Below the pieces are notes generated by a model. The model did no database searches and was not told the origin of the DNA. It saw only the letters and a list, made by a program, of their open reading frames with translations. 64,000 bases of DNA from Sphingomonas taxi (GTDB lineage Bacteria > Pseudomonadota > Alphaproteobacteria > Sphingomonadales > Sphingomonadaceae): assembly GCA_003240625.1 (NCBI GenBank), contig QFMX01000004.1:1-64000 (forward strand). The letters are read 5' to 3'. The translations under genes were made by a program, and so were the position numbers. Below are positions 34,837-43,305 of this stretch, in pieces (the stretch's first letter is position 1; every line of letters starts with the position of its first letter).

Positions 34837-34921
34837 ACCAGTGGCGGCTCTGCGCGGTTTCGGTCTTGCCGGCGTGGTTAACTGTAAATTAACCCGACGA
34901 TCGAGTGCGGATTTCTGGCTG

Positions 34922-35938
34922 TCAGAGACGCGGCACATGGGTGACGCGGTCGGCTTCGCGGACGTTCAGGGCGCGCGCGCAAGCTTCCGCTAGCACGACG
35001 CCGTCGTCGGTCTCGCGGATCTTGCCGAACGCCGCGCGGAAGTCGGCGAGCTGGCCTGTCGCAACCAAGGCGTCCTTGCCGTCGTCGCCGTTGATCGCCA
35101 CCACGCTGCTGGTCCGCGCGTCGGCGATCGACCGGACCTGATCGGTGCGTGCGGTCATGGTCGGGCCGCCGTCGAAGATGTCGACGTAATTCTCGAACGC
35201 GAAGCCTTCGTTCTCCAGCATCCGCATGGCTGCGCGACCCGAAGGATGCGGCAGGCCGATCGCCGCGCGTGCGCTCTCGGTCAGCATCGCGGTGTAGATC
35301 GGATGTTTGGGCATCAGGTCGGCGATGAACTGGTGGCCGTTGATCGCGTTGAACTGATCCGCGTCCTGGAAATTCATCCCGAAGAAGCGACCCGCAAGGC
35401 CGTCCCAGAACGGCGAGCCGCCTGCCTCGTCGATCACGCCGCGCAGTTCGGCGAGGATGCGGTCGGCAAAGCGTGCGCGGTGCATCTTGATGAACAGATA
35501 GCGGCTGCGGGCGAGCAGCAGGCCGAGGCCGCCCGCTCGCTCGCCGGGGTGGAGGAACAGCCCGCCGACTTCGCTCGCGCCTTCGAGGTCGGTGGCGAGC
35601 GTCAGCATGTCGGCGCGGAAAGTGCGGTTCAATTCGCGGCTATGCTGGGTGAGCTGGCCGATCCGGTAGCTGTAGAACGGGTAGCTCTGGCCGACCTGCG
35701 TGAAGATCTGGCAGGTGCCGCGCACCTCCTGCGTCTCAATGTTTTCGAGGATGAGGACGAACAGCTCGTCCTGGACCGGGCCATCGGTGCGCGCGAACGC
35801 GGCGTGGCTGCGCTCGAGCTTGGCGGTCAGCGCGCGTCGGTCGGGCGGCAGGTTAGTGAAGCCGCCGCCCGTGAGCTTGGCCATTTCGTAGAGATGCTGG
35901 AGATCGGCATCGACCGCCGCGCGGATCCTGAAGCTCAC
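34922..35938 (-). CDS. astA: Arginine N-succinyltransferase
   Basis: A 338-residue AstA-family enzyme, which succinylates arginine from succinyl-CoA as the first step of the AST arginine catabolic pathway. The start GTG (35936-35938) overlaps the stop of the M20 hydrolase gene. Features: MSFRIRAAVDADLQHLYEMA, TGGGFTNLPPD, SEVGGLFLHPGERAGGLGLLLARSRYLF and FENYVDIFDGGPTM. No astB, astD or astE is present in the window. The coupled M20-type hydrolase may belong to the pathway. Confidence 0.92.
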   Translation of the reverse strand: MSFRIRAAVDADLQHLYEMAKLTGGGFTNLPPDRRALTAKLERSHAAFARTDGPVQDELFVLILENIETQEVRGTCQIFTQVGQSYPFYSYRIGQLTQHSRELNRTFRADMLTLATDLEGASEVGGLFLHPGERAGGLGLLLARSRYLFIKMHRARFADRILAELRGVIDEAGGSPFWDGLAGRFFGMNFQDADQFNAINGHQFIADLMPKHPIYTAMLTESARAAIGLPHPSGRAAMRMLENEGFAFENYVDIFDGGPTMTARTDQVRSIADARTSSVVAINGDDGKDALVATGQLADFRAAFGKIRETDDGVVLAEACARALNVREADRVTHVPRL

Positions 35939-37140
35939 AAGCGGCCCTCCGCGATACGCAAAATGGTGACGGCCGACAGCGCCGCGCGCTCGGCCAGGCT
36001 GTCGGGGATCATGAATTCGTCGGTCGAATGGATCGCGCCACCGCGAACGCCCATCGTGTCGACGACCGGCACGCCGGCGGCGGCGATGTTGTTGCCGTCG
36101 CAAACGCCGCCGGTCGCCTTCCAGGCGATGTCGAGGCCGAGGTCCGCGCCCGATGCCTTGACCAGATCGAACAGCCGCGCGGCGCCCGGGTCGATCGGCT
36201 TCGGGGGGCGGTTGAAGCTGCCATAGACCTCGATGCGGACGTCATGCTCGGCGGCGACCATCGCGACGGCGGAGTCGATATGCGACTGTGCGCGCGTGAT
36301 CTCGTCGAGCGTCGCGGGGCGGAAGTTGATGCGCAGGATGGCGAGGTCGGGCACGACGTTGTTCGGGCCGCCGCCCTCGATCCGCGCCGGGTTCACGGCA
36401 AGACGCGGGCCGCGCACCTTCGACAGGCGCACCGCAATGTCGGCTGCCGCGACCAGCGCGTTGCGGCCGTCCTCCGGGTTGCGACCAGCATGCGCGCTGC
36501 GGCCATGGACGATGATCGAGAAGTTTCCCGTGCCGCCACGCGCACCGGCGAGCGTCCCGTCGGCAAGCGCCGGTTCGTAGGTCAGGGCGGCGACCTTGCC
36601 GTGCGCGGCGTGCGCCAGCAGCGCGGCGGAGGAGAAAGAGCCGGTCTCCTCATCCGAGTTGATGACGACGTCATAGCCGATCCGGGCGGCGAGGGGGCTG
36701 GCTTCGACCGCCCGGAGCGCCGCTAGCATGACGGCGAGGCCACCCTTCATGTCGGCGACGCCGGGGCCGTTGAGCCGGCCGTCGTCGAGCCACTGGAGCG
36801 ATTGGAACGCGTGATCGACCGGGTAGACCGTATCCATGTGCCCGGTGAACAACATCCGCACCGGCGCGTCGGGACGCACGACGAGATGCAGGTGCTTGCC
36901 GTGCTCGATCGCCGAGACCACGCCGTCCGCACCGACGCTGTCGACCGGGGTCGGCTCGACCAGCGTGATCTCGCCCGGCAGGATCGCGAACGCATCGCCG
37001 AGCAATCCAGCCATCGTCGCTAGCCCCGCGAGATTGCGCGTGCCGCTGTTGGTCGCCGCCCACGTTTCGACATGGGCCAACATGGGTGAAGCGCCCGCCG
37101 TGTCGACGGCATCGCGCTCTATCGTTGAAAGTCCCCTCAT
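35935..37140 (-). CDS. M20-family zinc metallohydrolase
   Basis: A 401-residue member of the M20/ArgE/CPG2 family. Zinc ligands and catalytic residues are in place: LFTGHMDTVYP, GPGVADMKGG, NSDEETGS, and the terminal GGAIHSTDEF. The dimerisation domain carries VHGRSAHAGRNPEDGRNA. These enzymes remove acyl or amino-acid groups from N-acylated substrates or dipeptides. It precedes and is translationally coupled to astA, suggesting an acylated-amino-acid substrate in arginine turnover, but the exact reaction is open. A GTG one codon before the ATG (37143) is an alternative start. Confidence 0.85.
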   Translation of the reverse strand: MRGLSTIERDAVDTAGASPMLAHVETWAATNSGTRNLAGLATMAGLLGDAFAILPGEITLVEPTPVDSVGADGVVSAIEHGKHLHLVVRPDAPVRMLFTGHMDTVYPVDHAFQSLQWLDDGRLNGPGVADMKGGLAVMLAALRAVEASPLAARIGYDVVINSDEETGSFSSAALLAHAAHGKVAALTYEPALADGTLAGARGGTGNFSIIVHGRSAHAGRNPEDGRNALVAAADIAVRLSKVRGPRLAVNPARIEGGGPNNVVPDLAILRINFRPATLDEITRAQSHIDSAVAMVAAEHDVRIEVYGSFNRPPKPIDPGAARLFDLVKASGADLGLDIAWKATGGVCDGNNIAAAGVPVVDTMGVRGGAIHSTDEFMIPDSLAERAALSAVTILRIAEGRL

Positions 37141-37180
37141 CACCTAACCCTAGCGAGGCTGGGCGCGCGAGGGAACAGCG

Positions 37181-38110
37181 TCAGAAGCTGTAGACCAGCG
37201 ACGCGCGGCTGGTGGTGTCGGTTGAAACCGAGCCGACCGGCGGTTCGCTTTCATACTGGACGCTGTACGACAGCGCGGCGGACAGCGGCCCGATCAGCTT
37301 AGCGTTGAGCGAGGTCGTGCCGCTGAGCGTGCTGTTGTAGCGTTGGACATAGGCGGACGCGACCTGGCTGACCGAAAGCCCGCTGAGGATGCGAATGCTG
37401 AAGTTCGCGGTGCCACGTGCCGCGATGCTGCTCTGCACGGTATTGTCGGTGAACTCGGTATCGCGGTACGCAGGCCCCAATTCGAGATCGAGTTTAGTGC
37501 CCGCAGTCTTGATCACGCTGTAGCCGGCACCGACCGATGTCGAATAGCGGTTGAAATAGCCCAGGAAGCGGTCGCTTTCATACTGGGCGACGCCGTAAAT
37601 ATACGCGCGATCGTCGACCTTGTAATTGGGTTCGTACGAAGCGAGGTAATGCTCGCGCGTGGTGATGTTGAGGTTCGACTGATAGTCGGCCTGCGCGTGG
37701 AACTTGTGCCTCCAGCGAAGACCTTCGCGGTTCAGGTCCAGCACCGCGGTGCCGCCCGCGGTGTCCGAATTGCCCGTCGTCAGATAGCCGCCGACCTCCG
37801 CCTTACCGCTCCACAAGTCGAGGAAGCTCGCCTGTCGGATAACCTGTGTGCGCTGCGCTGCGCGGTCGGCCTTCCATTTCTCGGCGATCGCCAACACCGC
37901 ATCGCCGCTGAGCGGATCGGCGGCGCGAGCGTATTTGGCAACCGTGTTGACGTCCGCCTCGTTGCCTGACTCCAGCGCCGCGTCGAGCATCGCGCGGATG
38001 GTTTCGGGGATCATCACCGATTGCGGATCGGGCGCGTTCGCCAACAGCAGCGGGGCGAGAAGGAGAAGGGATAAGCGACGCACAGCCGTTCCGTAGCGGC
38101 AGTGCAGCAT
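37181..38110 (-). CDS. DUF481 (YdiY-like) outer-membrane protein
   Basis: About 309 residues: signal peptide (LSLLLLAPLLLANA), a helical part to about residue 100, then a DUF481 beta-rich domain (KAEVGGYLTTGNSDTAGGTAVLDL, YAS-like YLASYEPNYKVDDRAYIYGVAQYESDRF) that ends in RASLVYSF, typical of outer-membrane barrels. DUF481 proteins have no defined function; some are salt- or acid-induced. The ATG at 38110 is drawn, but GTG at 38083, right before the signal peptide and behind GGAAC, may be the true start. It follows rppH's direction with a 12-nt gap. Confidence 0.8.
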   Translation of the reverse strand: MLHCRYGTAVRRLSLLLLAPLLLANAPDPQSVMIPETIRAMLDAALESGNEADVNTVAKYARAADPLSGDAVLAIAEKWKADRAAQRTQVIRQASFLDLWSGKAEVGGYLTTGNSDTAGGTAVLDLNREGLRWRHKFHAQADYQSNLNITTREHYLASYEPNYKVDDRAYIYGVAQYESDRFLGYFNRYSTSVGAGYSVIKTAGTKLDLELGPAYRDTEFTDNTVQSSIAARGTANFSIRILSGLSVSQVASAYVQRYNSTLSGTTSLNAKLIGPLSAALSYSVQYESEPPVGSVSTDTTSRASLVYSF

Positions 38111-38122
38111 ATTGGGAACTGC

Positions 38123-38617
38123 TCAGCGCTGGCCGGTTGCGCCGAGATGTGGCGCGAAGGCGGCGAGTACCTGTTCGTACAGCGCCTTCTTGAACGGCAC
38201 GATCAGCCGCGGCAGGTCGGAGGGATCGCTCCACCGCCACGCACGGAACTCCTCATGCTCGGTGGCGATGTTCACGTCGGCATCGGTGCCGAGGAAGCGA
38301 TAGAGGAACCAGCGCTGCGTCTGGCCGCGCCATTTGCCTTTCCACACCTTGCCGAGCAGTTCGGGGGGAAGGTCGTAGACGAACTCGCCGGGAGCTTCGG
38401 CGATCAGTTCGACCTTGTCGGGCATGACTCCGGTTTCCTCGCCGAGTTCGCGCAGTGCGGCGGCTTCGGCGTCCTCGCCGGGATCGATCCCGCCCTGCGG
38501 CATCTGCCACGCCTCAAGCGGCGAATCATTGCGCTGGCCGACGAAGACCTTGCCCTCGGCGTTGATCAGCATGATGCCGGCGCAGGGACGGTAGGGGAGG
38601 GTCGAAACGTCGGTCAA
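38123..38617 (-). CDS. rppH: RNA pyrophosphohydrolase (Nudix)
   Basis: A 164-residue RppH, which removes pyrophosphate from mRNA 5' ends and so opens them to RNase E decay. The Nudix box GGIDPGEDAEAAALRELGEETG follows MPQ; YRPCAGIMLINAEGKVFVGQRND and EFRAWRWSDPSDLPRLIVPFKKALYEQVLAAF are typical. I choose TTG (38615-38617) as start because GGAG lies 8 nt upstream and it fits the family N-terminus; the frame is open to 38671 without a better start. Confidence 0.92.
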   Translation of the reverse strand: MTDVSTLPYRPCAGIMLINAEGKVFVGQRNDSPLEAWQMPQGGIDPGEDAEAAALRELGEETGVMPDKVELIAEAPGEFVYDLPPELLGKVWKGKWRGQTQRWFLYRFLGTDADVNIATEHEEFRAWRWSDPSDLPRLIVPFKKALYEQVLAAFAPHLGATGQR

Positions 38618-38691
38618 AATAGTCTCCGCAACGCAGGTACTTGGGGCTCGGGCAGCTTGGGTCTCGGGCATCGCGCTCCTACCTACGGAGC

Positions 38692-39633
38692 ATGATCCAT
38701 GTCGTCCACCATCCCGACTATGTCACGCCAGCGCCTGCGCGTTCGACCTACCGCTGGAACAAGAACGGGCTGATCCGCGACCTGCTGCTCGACAAAGGCG
38801 ATGCCGTCGCATGGCATCGCGCCGAGACGACGCCGACTGCGTGGCTAGAGGCGGTGCATGACGAGGATTATGTCGCCGAGGTGCTTCGCGCGGACGTGCC
38901 GAAGGAGAAGGAGCGGCGGATCGGATTTCCGGTGACGGCGGCGGTGGCATCGCGCGCGGCGATCGTGCCGCACGGGACGTGGCTCGCGGCGCGTCTCGCG
39001 CTGGAGCACGGGTTTGCGGCGAATACGGCGGGTGGGAGCCATCATGCACTGGCGAACACCGGCGCGGGGTTCTGCGTGTTCAACGATCTCGCGGTCGCGG
39101 CGGCACGACTGATCGACGAGGGGCGGGTGTCGCGCGTTCTCGTGGTCGATTGCGACGTGCATCAGGGCGACGGGACCGCGGCGCTGCTGGCGGGACGGCC
39201 GGAGATCGCGACCTATTCGATTCACGCGGAGAAGAATTTTCCGGTGCGGAAGGCGCGGTCGACGGTCGACGTGCCGCTGCCCGACAAGGTCGGCGACGAG
39301 GTTTATCTGGCGACTCTGGAGGGGACTCTGGTGCCGTTGCTCGAAGAGTTTCGGCCGGAGTTGATCCTGTATCAGGCGGGGGTGGATCCGTTCGATGGCG
39401 ATCGGCTGGGGCGGCTGGCGCTGACCTTAGACGGTCTGGCGCGGCGAGAGCGGCTGGTCGCGGGCCTCGCGATCGCGCGGGGCTTGCCGCTCGCGAGTAC
39501 GGTCGGCGGGGGATACGGCGAGGATGCGCTGGCGATCGCCGAACGGCACGTCGCGGCGATCATGACGCTCGGCCAAACTTTTGCGGCCGCGCGTGACGCC
39601 GGACGGCGGGTTGGTGCATTGAACGCGCGATGA
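38692..39633 (+). CDS. Histone-deacetylase-like amidohydrolase
   Basis: A 313-residue member of the arginase/deacetylase superfamily (class II HDAC-like, acetoin-utilisation or acetylpolyamine amidohydrolase type). Active-site motifs: GGSHHALANTGAGFCVFNDLA with the HH pair, VVDCDVHQGDGTA with zinc ligands D and H, and YQAGVDPFDGDRLG with the third ligand. Bacterial relatives deacetylate polyamines or small molecules; the substrate here is unknown. CGGAG precedes the ATG. Its end overlaps the photolyase start by 4 nt, so the two are co-translated. Confidence 0.9.
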   Translation: MIHVVHHPDYVTPAPARSTYRWNKNGLIRDLLLDKGDAVAWHRAETTPTAWLEAVHDEDYVAEVLRADVPKEKERRIGFPVTAAVASRAAIVPHGTWLAARLALEHGFAANTAGGSHHALANTGAGFCVFNDLAVAAARLIDEGRVSRVLVVDCDVHQGDGTAALLAGRPEIATYSIHAEKNFPVRKARSTVDVPLPDKVGDEVYLATLEGTLVPLLEEFRPELILYQAGVDPFDGDRLGRLALTLDGLARRERLVAGLAIARGLPLASTVGGGYGEDALAIAERHVAAIMTLGQTFAAARDAGRRVGALNAR

Positions 39634-40991
39634 CGACACCTTCCCTGCTCTGGCTGCGCCAGGACCTTCGCCTTCATGATCAACCCGCGCTGATCGCGGC
39701 CGCGCATGCGGGGCCGGTGATCCCGGTCTATGTGCTCGACGACGATGCGCCGGGGAAATGGAAGATGGGCGGGGCGCAGCGCTGGTGGCTGCATCATACG
39801 CTGGACGCGTTCGGGACGTCGCTGGCTGACAAGGGATCGAGGCTAATCCTGCGGCGCGGCGATGCGGTCGAGGTTCTGACGGCGCTGATGGAGGAAACCG
39901 GCGCCGGACAGGTGCACGCGATCCGGCATTACGAGCCGTGGTGGCGCAAGGCCGAGGCAGCGCTCGGCGATCGACTGTGCCTGCATGACGGCAACCATCT
40001 CGCGCGCGTCGAGGATGTGAAGACGGGGTCGGGCGGGCAGTTCAAGGTCTATTCCTCGTTCTGGAAGGCGCTCAACCAGATGATGCCGCCGGGCGAACCC
40101 GAGCCTGTACCGCGGACCATCCCGGCGCCGTCGAAGTGGCCGAAGAGCGAGAAGCTCGCGGACTGGGACCTGCTGCCGACGAAGCCGGACTGGTCGACGG
40201 GGTTCAAGGACTGGACGCCGGGCGAGGCGCAGGCGTTGAAGAACGCGAAGGCGATGGCGCCGATCGTCGAGGCGTATGACGTCGATCGCAACATGCCGTC
40301 GATCGAGGGCACCTCGCGCCTTTCGCCGCATCTGCATTTCGGGGAGATATCGCCGCGTACCGTGTGGCATGCGGTCGATGGACACGGCGATGCGACGACG
40401 TTTCGCAAGGAACTCGCATGGCGCGACTTCACCGATGGCGTCGTGCTGACGATGCCGGATTACGGCGATACGAACGGGCGGCCCAAGTTCGACAAGCTCC
40501 CCTGGCGGTCGGGCAAGGACGCTGATGCCGACCTGAAGGCGTGGCAGGAGGGCAGGACCGGGTATCCGATCGTTGACGCCGGGATGCGCCAGCTTTGGGC
40601 GACGGGGTGGATGCACAACCGCGTACGGATGATCACGGCGAGCTTCCTCGTGAAGCACCTGCTGATCGACTGGCGCGAGGGGGAGCGCTGGTTCTGGGAC
40701 TGCCTGGTCGATGCGGATTACGGGAATAATTCGGTGAACTGGCAGTGGGTGTCCGGGACCGGGGTTGATTCGAATATGTTTGGGCGGATCATGGCGCCGT
40801 TGTCGCAGTCGGAGAAGTTCGACGCGGGGGAGTATATTCGGGAGTGGGTGCCTGAACTGGCGAAGGTGTCGGGGGGGGCTGTCCACGATCCGGAGGAATC
40901 CGGGTGTCGGCCTCACGACTATCCGGCGAAGATCGTCGGGCATCGGGAAGGGCGGGAGCGGGCGCTCGAGGCTGGGCGGCACGCGCGGTAG
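39630..40991 (+). CDS. phr: Deoxyribodipyrimidine photolyase
   Basis: A 453-residue class I photolyase that repairs cyclobutane pyrimidine dimers using blue light. N-terminal antenna domain from LLWLRQDLRLHDQPAL; FAD domain with EGTSRLSPHLHFGEISPRTVWHA, WRDFTD, TGYPIVDAGMRQLWATGWMHNRVRMITASFLVKHLLIDWREGE in two runs, and DYGNNSVNWQWVSGTG. All class I landmarks are present. It is coupled to the preceding amidohydrolase by ATGA and followed by the cyclopropane fatty acid synthase gene. Confidence 0.96.
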   Translation: MTTPSLLWLRQDLRLHDQPALIAAAHAGPVIPVYVLDDDAPGKWKMGGAQRWWLHHTLDAFGTSLADKGSRLILRRGDAVEVLTALMEETGAGQVHAIRHYEPWWRKAEAALGDRLCLHDGNHLARVEDVKTGSGGQFKVYSSFWKALNQMMPPGEPEPVPRTIPAPSKWPKSEKLADWDLLPTKPDWSTGFKDWTPGEAQALKNAKAMAPIVEAYDVDRNMPSIEGTSRLSPHLHFGEISPRTVWHAVDGHGDATTFRKELAWRDFTDGVVLTMPDYGDTNGRPKFDKLPWRSGKDADADLKAWQEGRTGYPIVDAGMRQLWATGWMHNRVRMITASFLVKHLLIDWREGERWFWDCLVDADYGNNSVNWQWVSGTGVDSNMFGRIMAPLSQSEKFDAGEYIREWVPELAKVSGGAVHDPEESGCRPHDYPAKIVGHREGRERALEAGRHAR

Positions 40992-41000
40992 GGTCCGTCT

Positions 41001-41115
41001 GCTCCCCTCCTTGGAAGGGAGGGGCTGGGGGTGGGTTGGGGTTCCGCATGACCGATCGCCAGTGGCTCAAATAAGCCTACCCGCCCCCAATCCCTCCCTT
41101 TCAGGTAGGGGGGAG
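41001..41115. repeat. Palindromic intergenic repeat, family E copy 1
   Basis: The GCTCCCCTCCTTGGAAGGGA start is mirrored by CCCTCCCTTTCAGG and GGGGGGAGC at the end, with GGGGGTGGGT and ACCCGCCCCC inside the arms. A second copy is at 48054-48169. It fills most of the 219-nt gap between photolyase and cfa; no gene is seen there. Confidence 0.7.
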
Positions 41116-41210
41116 CGTTGCGCGCTGACATAGCGCAGGCATCGCGTTCCAGCCGTTTCCGCGCCGACGGCTCTTTCCTAGCCGCGGCCCCTGTTGCATG
41201 GAGCGCCGCG

Positions 41211-42455
41211 ATGACTGCCGTTCCCGCTTTCGATGATGTGCCCGCCGCGCAGGCTTCCCCGGTTGCGCGTGTCGTCGCGCCGATTTTTCACCGATTGCTC
41301 GACCGGATCGATGCGGGGCTTGAGAGCGGCGGTATCGACGCGCGATTGCCCGATGGCACGCGACGGCTGATCGGCGGCCGCGCGCCTGGGCCTTTGCCTG
41401 TCGTCACCGTCCATCGTTGGCGCGCGCTGGTCCGGCTCGCGACGGCGGGGTCGGTCGGCTGGTATGAGGGCTGGGCGGCAGGCGACTGGTCGAGCCCCGA
41501 TCCGGTACCGCTGTTCGACCTTTTCATGCGCAACCGGCGGTCGTTGGGGGGCGCGGCGCGGTCAGGGGGCGTGGTGCGGTTGGCGGCGCGGGCGTGGCAC
41601 AGGATGCGGCGGAACGACCCGACTGGCTCGCGGAAGAATATCGCAGCGCATTATGACCTCGGCAACGACTTCTACGAGACGTGGCTCGATCCGAGCCTGA
41701 CCTATTCCAGCGCGATCTTCGCCGAGCCCTTCGACGATGCCGAACCGCATGAGGCAGCGCAGGCGACCAAGCTGCGCGCGATCCTCGACCGGACCAAGGC
41801 GCGAGCTGGCGATACGATCCTGGAGATCGGTTGCGGCTGGGGATCGTTCGCCGAGATGGCGGCGCGTGCGGGTGTTGGTGTGCATGCATTGACGCTGTCG
41901 ACCGAGCAGAAGCGGCAGGTCGACGACCGGATTGCGGCGGCGGGGCTCGATGGTGTTCGCGTGGCGCTGACCGATTACCGTGACGTCACTGGCACCTATG
42001 ACGCGGTGGCGAGCATCGAGATGGTCGAGGCGGTCGGCGAGGAATATTGGCCGGTGTATCTCGATGCCATCGCACGCGCGCTGAAGCCGGGGGGGCGTGC
42101 AGCGTTGCAGTATATCTCGATCGACGATGCGATCTTCGACTCCTATTCGCGGAGTGTGGACTTCATCCAGCGCTACGTTTTTCCGGGCGGAATGCTGCTG
42201 TCGGAGCCGCGGTTTCGGGCGCTGGCGGAGGCGCGGGGGCTCGTTTGGGAGGACCGTCGCGGGTTCGGGCTACACTATGCCGAGACGTTGCGCCGGTGGC
42301 GGGTGGCGTTCGATGCGGCGGTCGCGGAGGGGCGGTTGCCGGCGCGGTTCGACGCGCGGTTCGTGGCGTTGTGGCGGTATTATCTGATGTATTGCGAGGG
42401 TGGGTTTTTGGGTGGCGGGATCGATGTGGCGCAGGTTACTTTGGTGAAACGGTAG
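41211..42455 (+). CDS. cfa: Cyclopropane-fatty-acyl-phospholipid synthase
   Basis: A 414-residue SAM-dependent methyltransferase that converts unsaturated acyl chains of membrane phospholipids to cyclopropane forms. The N-terminal domain (GSVGWYEGWAAGDW, DLFMRN) is followed by the bicarbonate/active-site region NIAAHYDLGNDFYETWLDPSLTYSSA in two runs, SAM motif ILEIGCGWGSFAEMAARAG, TLSTEQ, and SIEMVEAVGEEYW, then QYISIDD and FIQRYVFPGGMLL. I choose ATG 41211; an upstream frame to 41118 enters the repeat. The unit may have its own promoter behind the repeat. Confidence 0.95.
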   Translation: MTAVPAFDDVPAAQASPVARVVAPIFHRLLDRIDAGLESGGIDARLPDGTRRLIGGRAPGPLPVVTVHRWRALVRLATAGSVGWYEGWAAGDWSSPDPVPLFDLFMRNRRSLGGAARSGGVVRLAARAWHRMRRNDPTGSRKNIAAHYDLGNDFYETWLDPSLTYSSAIFAEPFDDAEPHEAAQATKLRAILDRTKARAGDTILEIGCGWGSFAEMAARAGVGVHALTLSTEQKRQVDDRIAAAGLDGVRVALTDYRDVTGTYDAVASIEMVEAVGEEYWPVYLDAIARALKPGGRAALQYISIDDAIFDSYSRSVDFIQRYVFPGGMLLSEPRFRALAEARGLVWEDRRGFGLHYAETLRRWRVAFDAAVAEGRLPARFDARFVALWRYYLMYCEGGFLGGGIDVAQVTLVKR

Positions 42456-42472
42456 CGCTGCCATTCCCAATC

Positions 42473-42568
42473 CGTCATCCCCGCGGAGGCGGGGATCCAT
42501 ATTGGCTAACATCGTTGATTGAACCGCTTGGCCAGCCAGTCTGGGTTCCCGCCTCCGCGGGAATGACG
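42473..42568. repeat. Palindromic intergenic repeat, family C-like
   Basis: CGTCATCCCCGCGGAGGCGG at the left is mirrored by CCGCCTCCGCGGGAATGACG at the right, with AT-richer sequence between. It separates the convergent cfa and SDR genes and could end both transcripts. Confidence 0.75.
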
Positions 42569-42578
42569 GGGTAGTGGC

Positions 42579-43289
42579 TTACGCTACTCGCTCGAAGTGG
42601 CCGGGTTCGAAGCCTTCGATCGCCAGCGATACGATGCGGTCAGCCACGACCGTTGGTTCCTTGACCGAGTTCGGGTCCTCCCCCGGATAGGCGCGGGCGC
42701 GCATCTTGGTCCGTGTCGCGCCGGGGTCGACGATCGCTGTGCGAATGGCGCTGATCTCGGCCATCTCGTCGCCGTACGCGCCTAGGAGAGTTTCGAACGC
42801 CGCCTTCGACGCGCCGTAGAGGCCCCAATACGCGCGAGGTTTGCGGCCGACGCTGGAGGTCACGCCGATCACCCGGGCCGACTTCGCCTTCTTCAGCATC
42901 GGATCGAACGCCGCGATCAGCGCCGCCTGTGCGCTGACGTTGAGCGTCAGGACCTGCGCCATTTCCTTCGGATCGATCGCCGGGACCGACGACAGCGAGC
43001 CGAGCATGCCAGCGTTGAGCACGAGAATATCGAGCGCATCCCAGCGGTCGCCGATCGCCGTCGCGAGCCGCGCAATGGCCTCGCTCTCGGCCAGATCGAG
43101 CGGAGCGATCGTTGCGGAGCCGCCGGCCGCGTGGATCGTCGCCTCGACCTCTTCGAGGCCGCCAGGGGTGCGCGCGGTCAGGACGACGTGCGCGCCCTTC
43201 GCCGCCAGCGCGATCGCGGTTGCGGCGCCGATGCCGCGGCTCGCACCGGTGACCAAGGCCAGCCGGCCGTCGAGAGGCTTGTCCGTCAT
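42579..43289 (-). CDS. Short-chain dehydrogenase/reductase
   Basis: A 236-residue NAD(P)-dependent SDR: cofactor site VTGASRGIGAATAIALAAKG, NAGMLG, catalytic serine in GVTSSVG and the GLYGASKAAFE Y-x3-K pair. Near the end, IVDPGATRTKMRARAYPGEDP is typical. The gene lies 16 nt behind purF on the same strand, an arrangement I associate with alphaproteobacteria. The substrate is unknown. Confidence 0.9.
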   Translation of the reverse strand: MTDKPLDGRLALVTGASRGIGAATAIALAAKGAHVVLTARTPGGLEEVEATIHAAGGSATIAPLDLAESEAIARLATAIGDRWDALDILVLNAGMLGSLSSVPAIDPKEMAQVLTLNVSAQAALIAAFDPMLKKAKSARVIGVTSSVGRKPRAYWGLYGASKAAFETLLGAYGDEMAEISAIRTAIVDPGATRTKMRARAYPGEDPNSVKEPTVVADRIVSLAIEGFEPGHFERVA

Positions 43290-43305
43290 AATCGCTCCCG
43301 GGATA

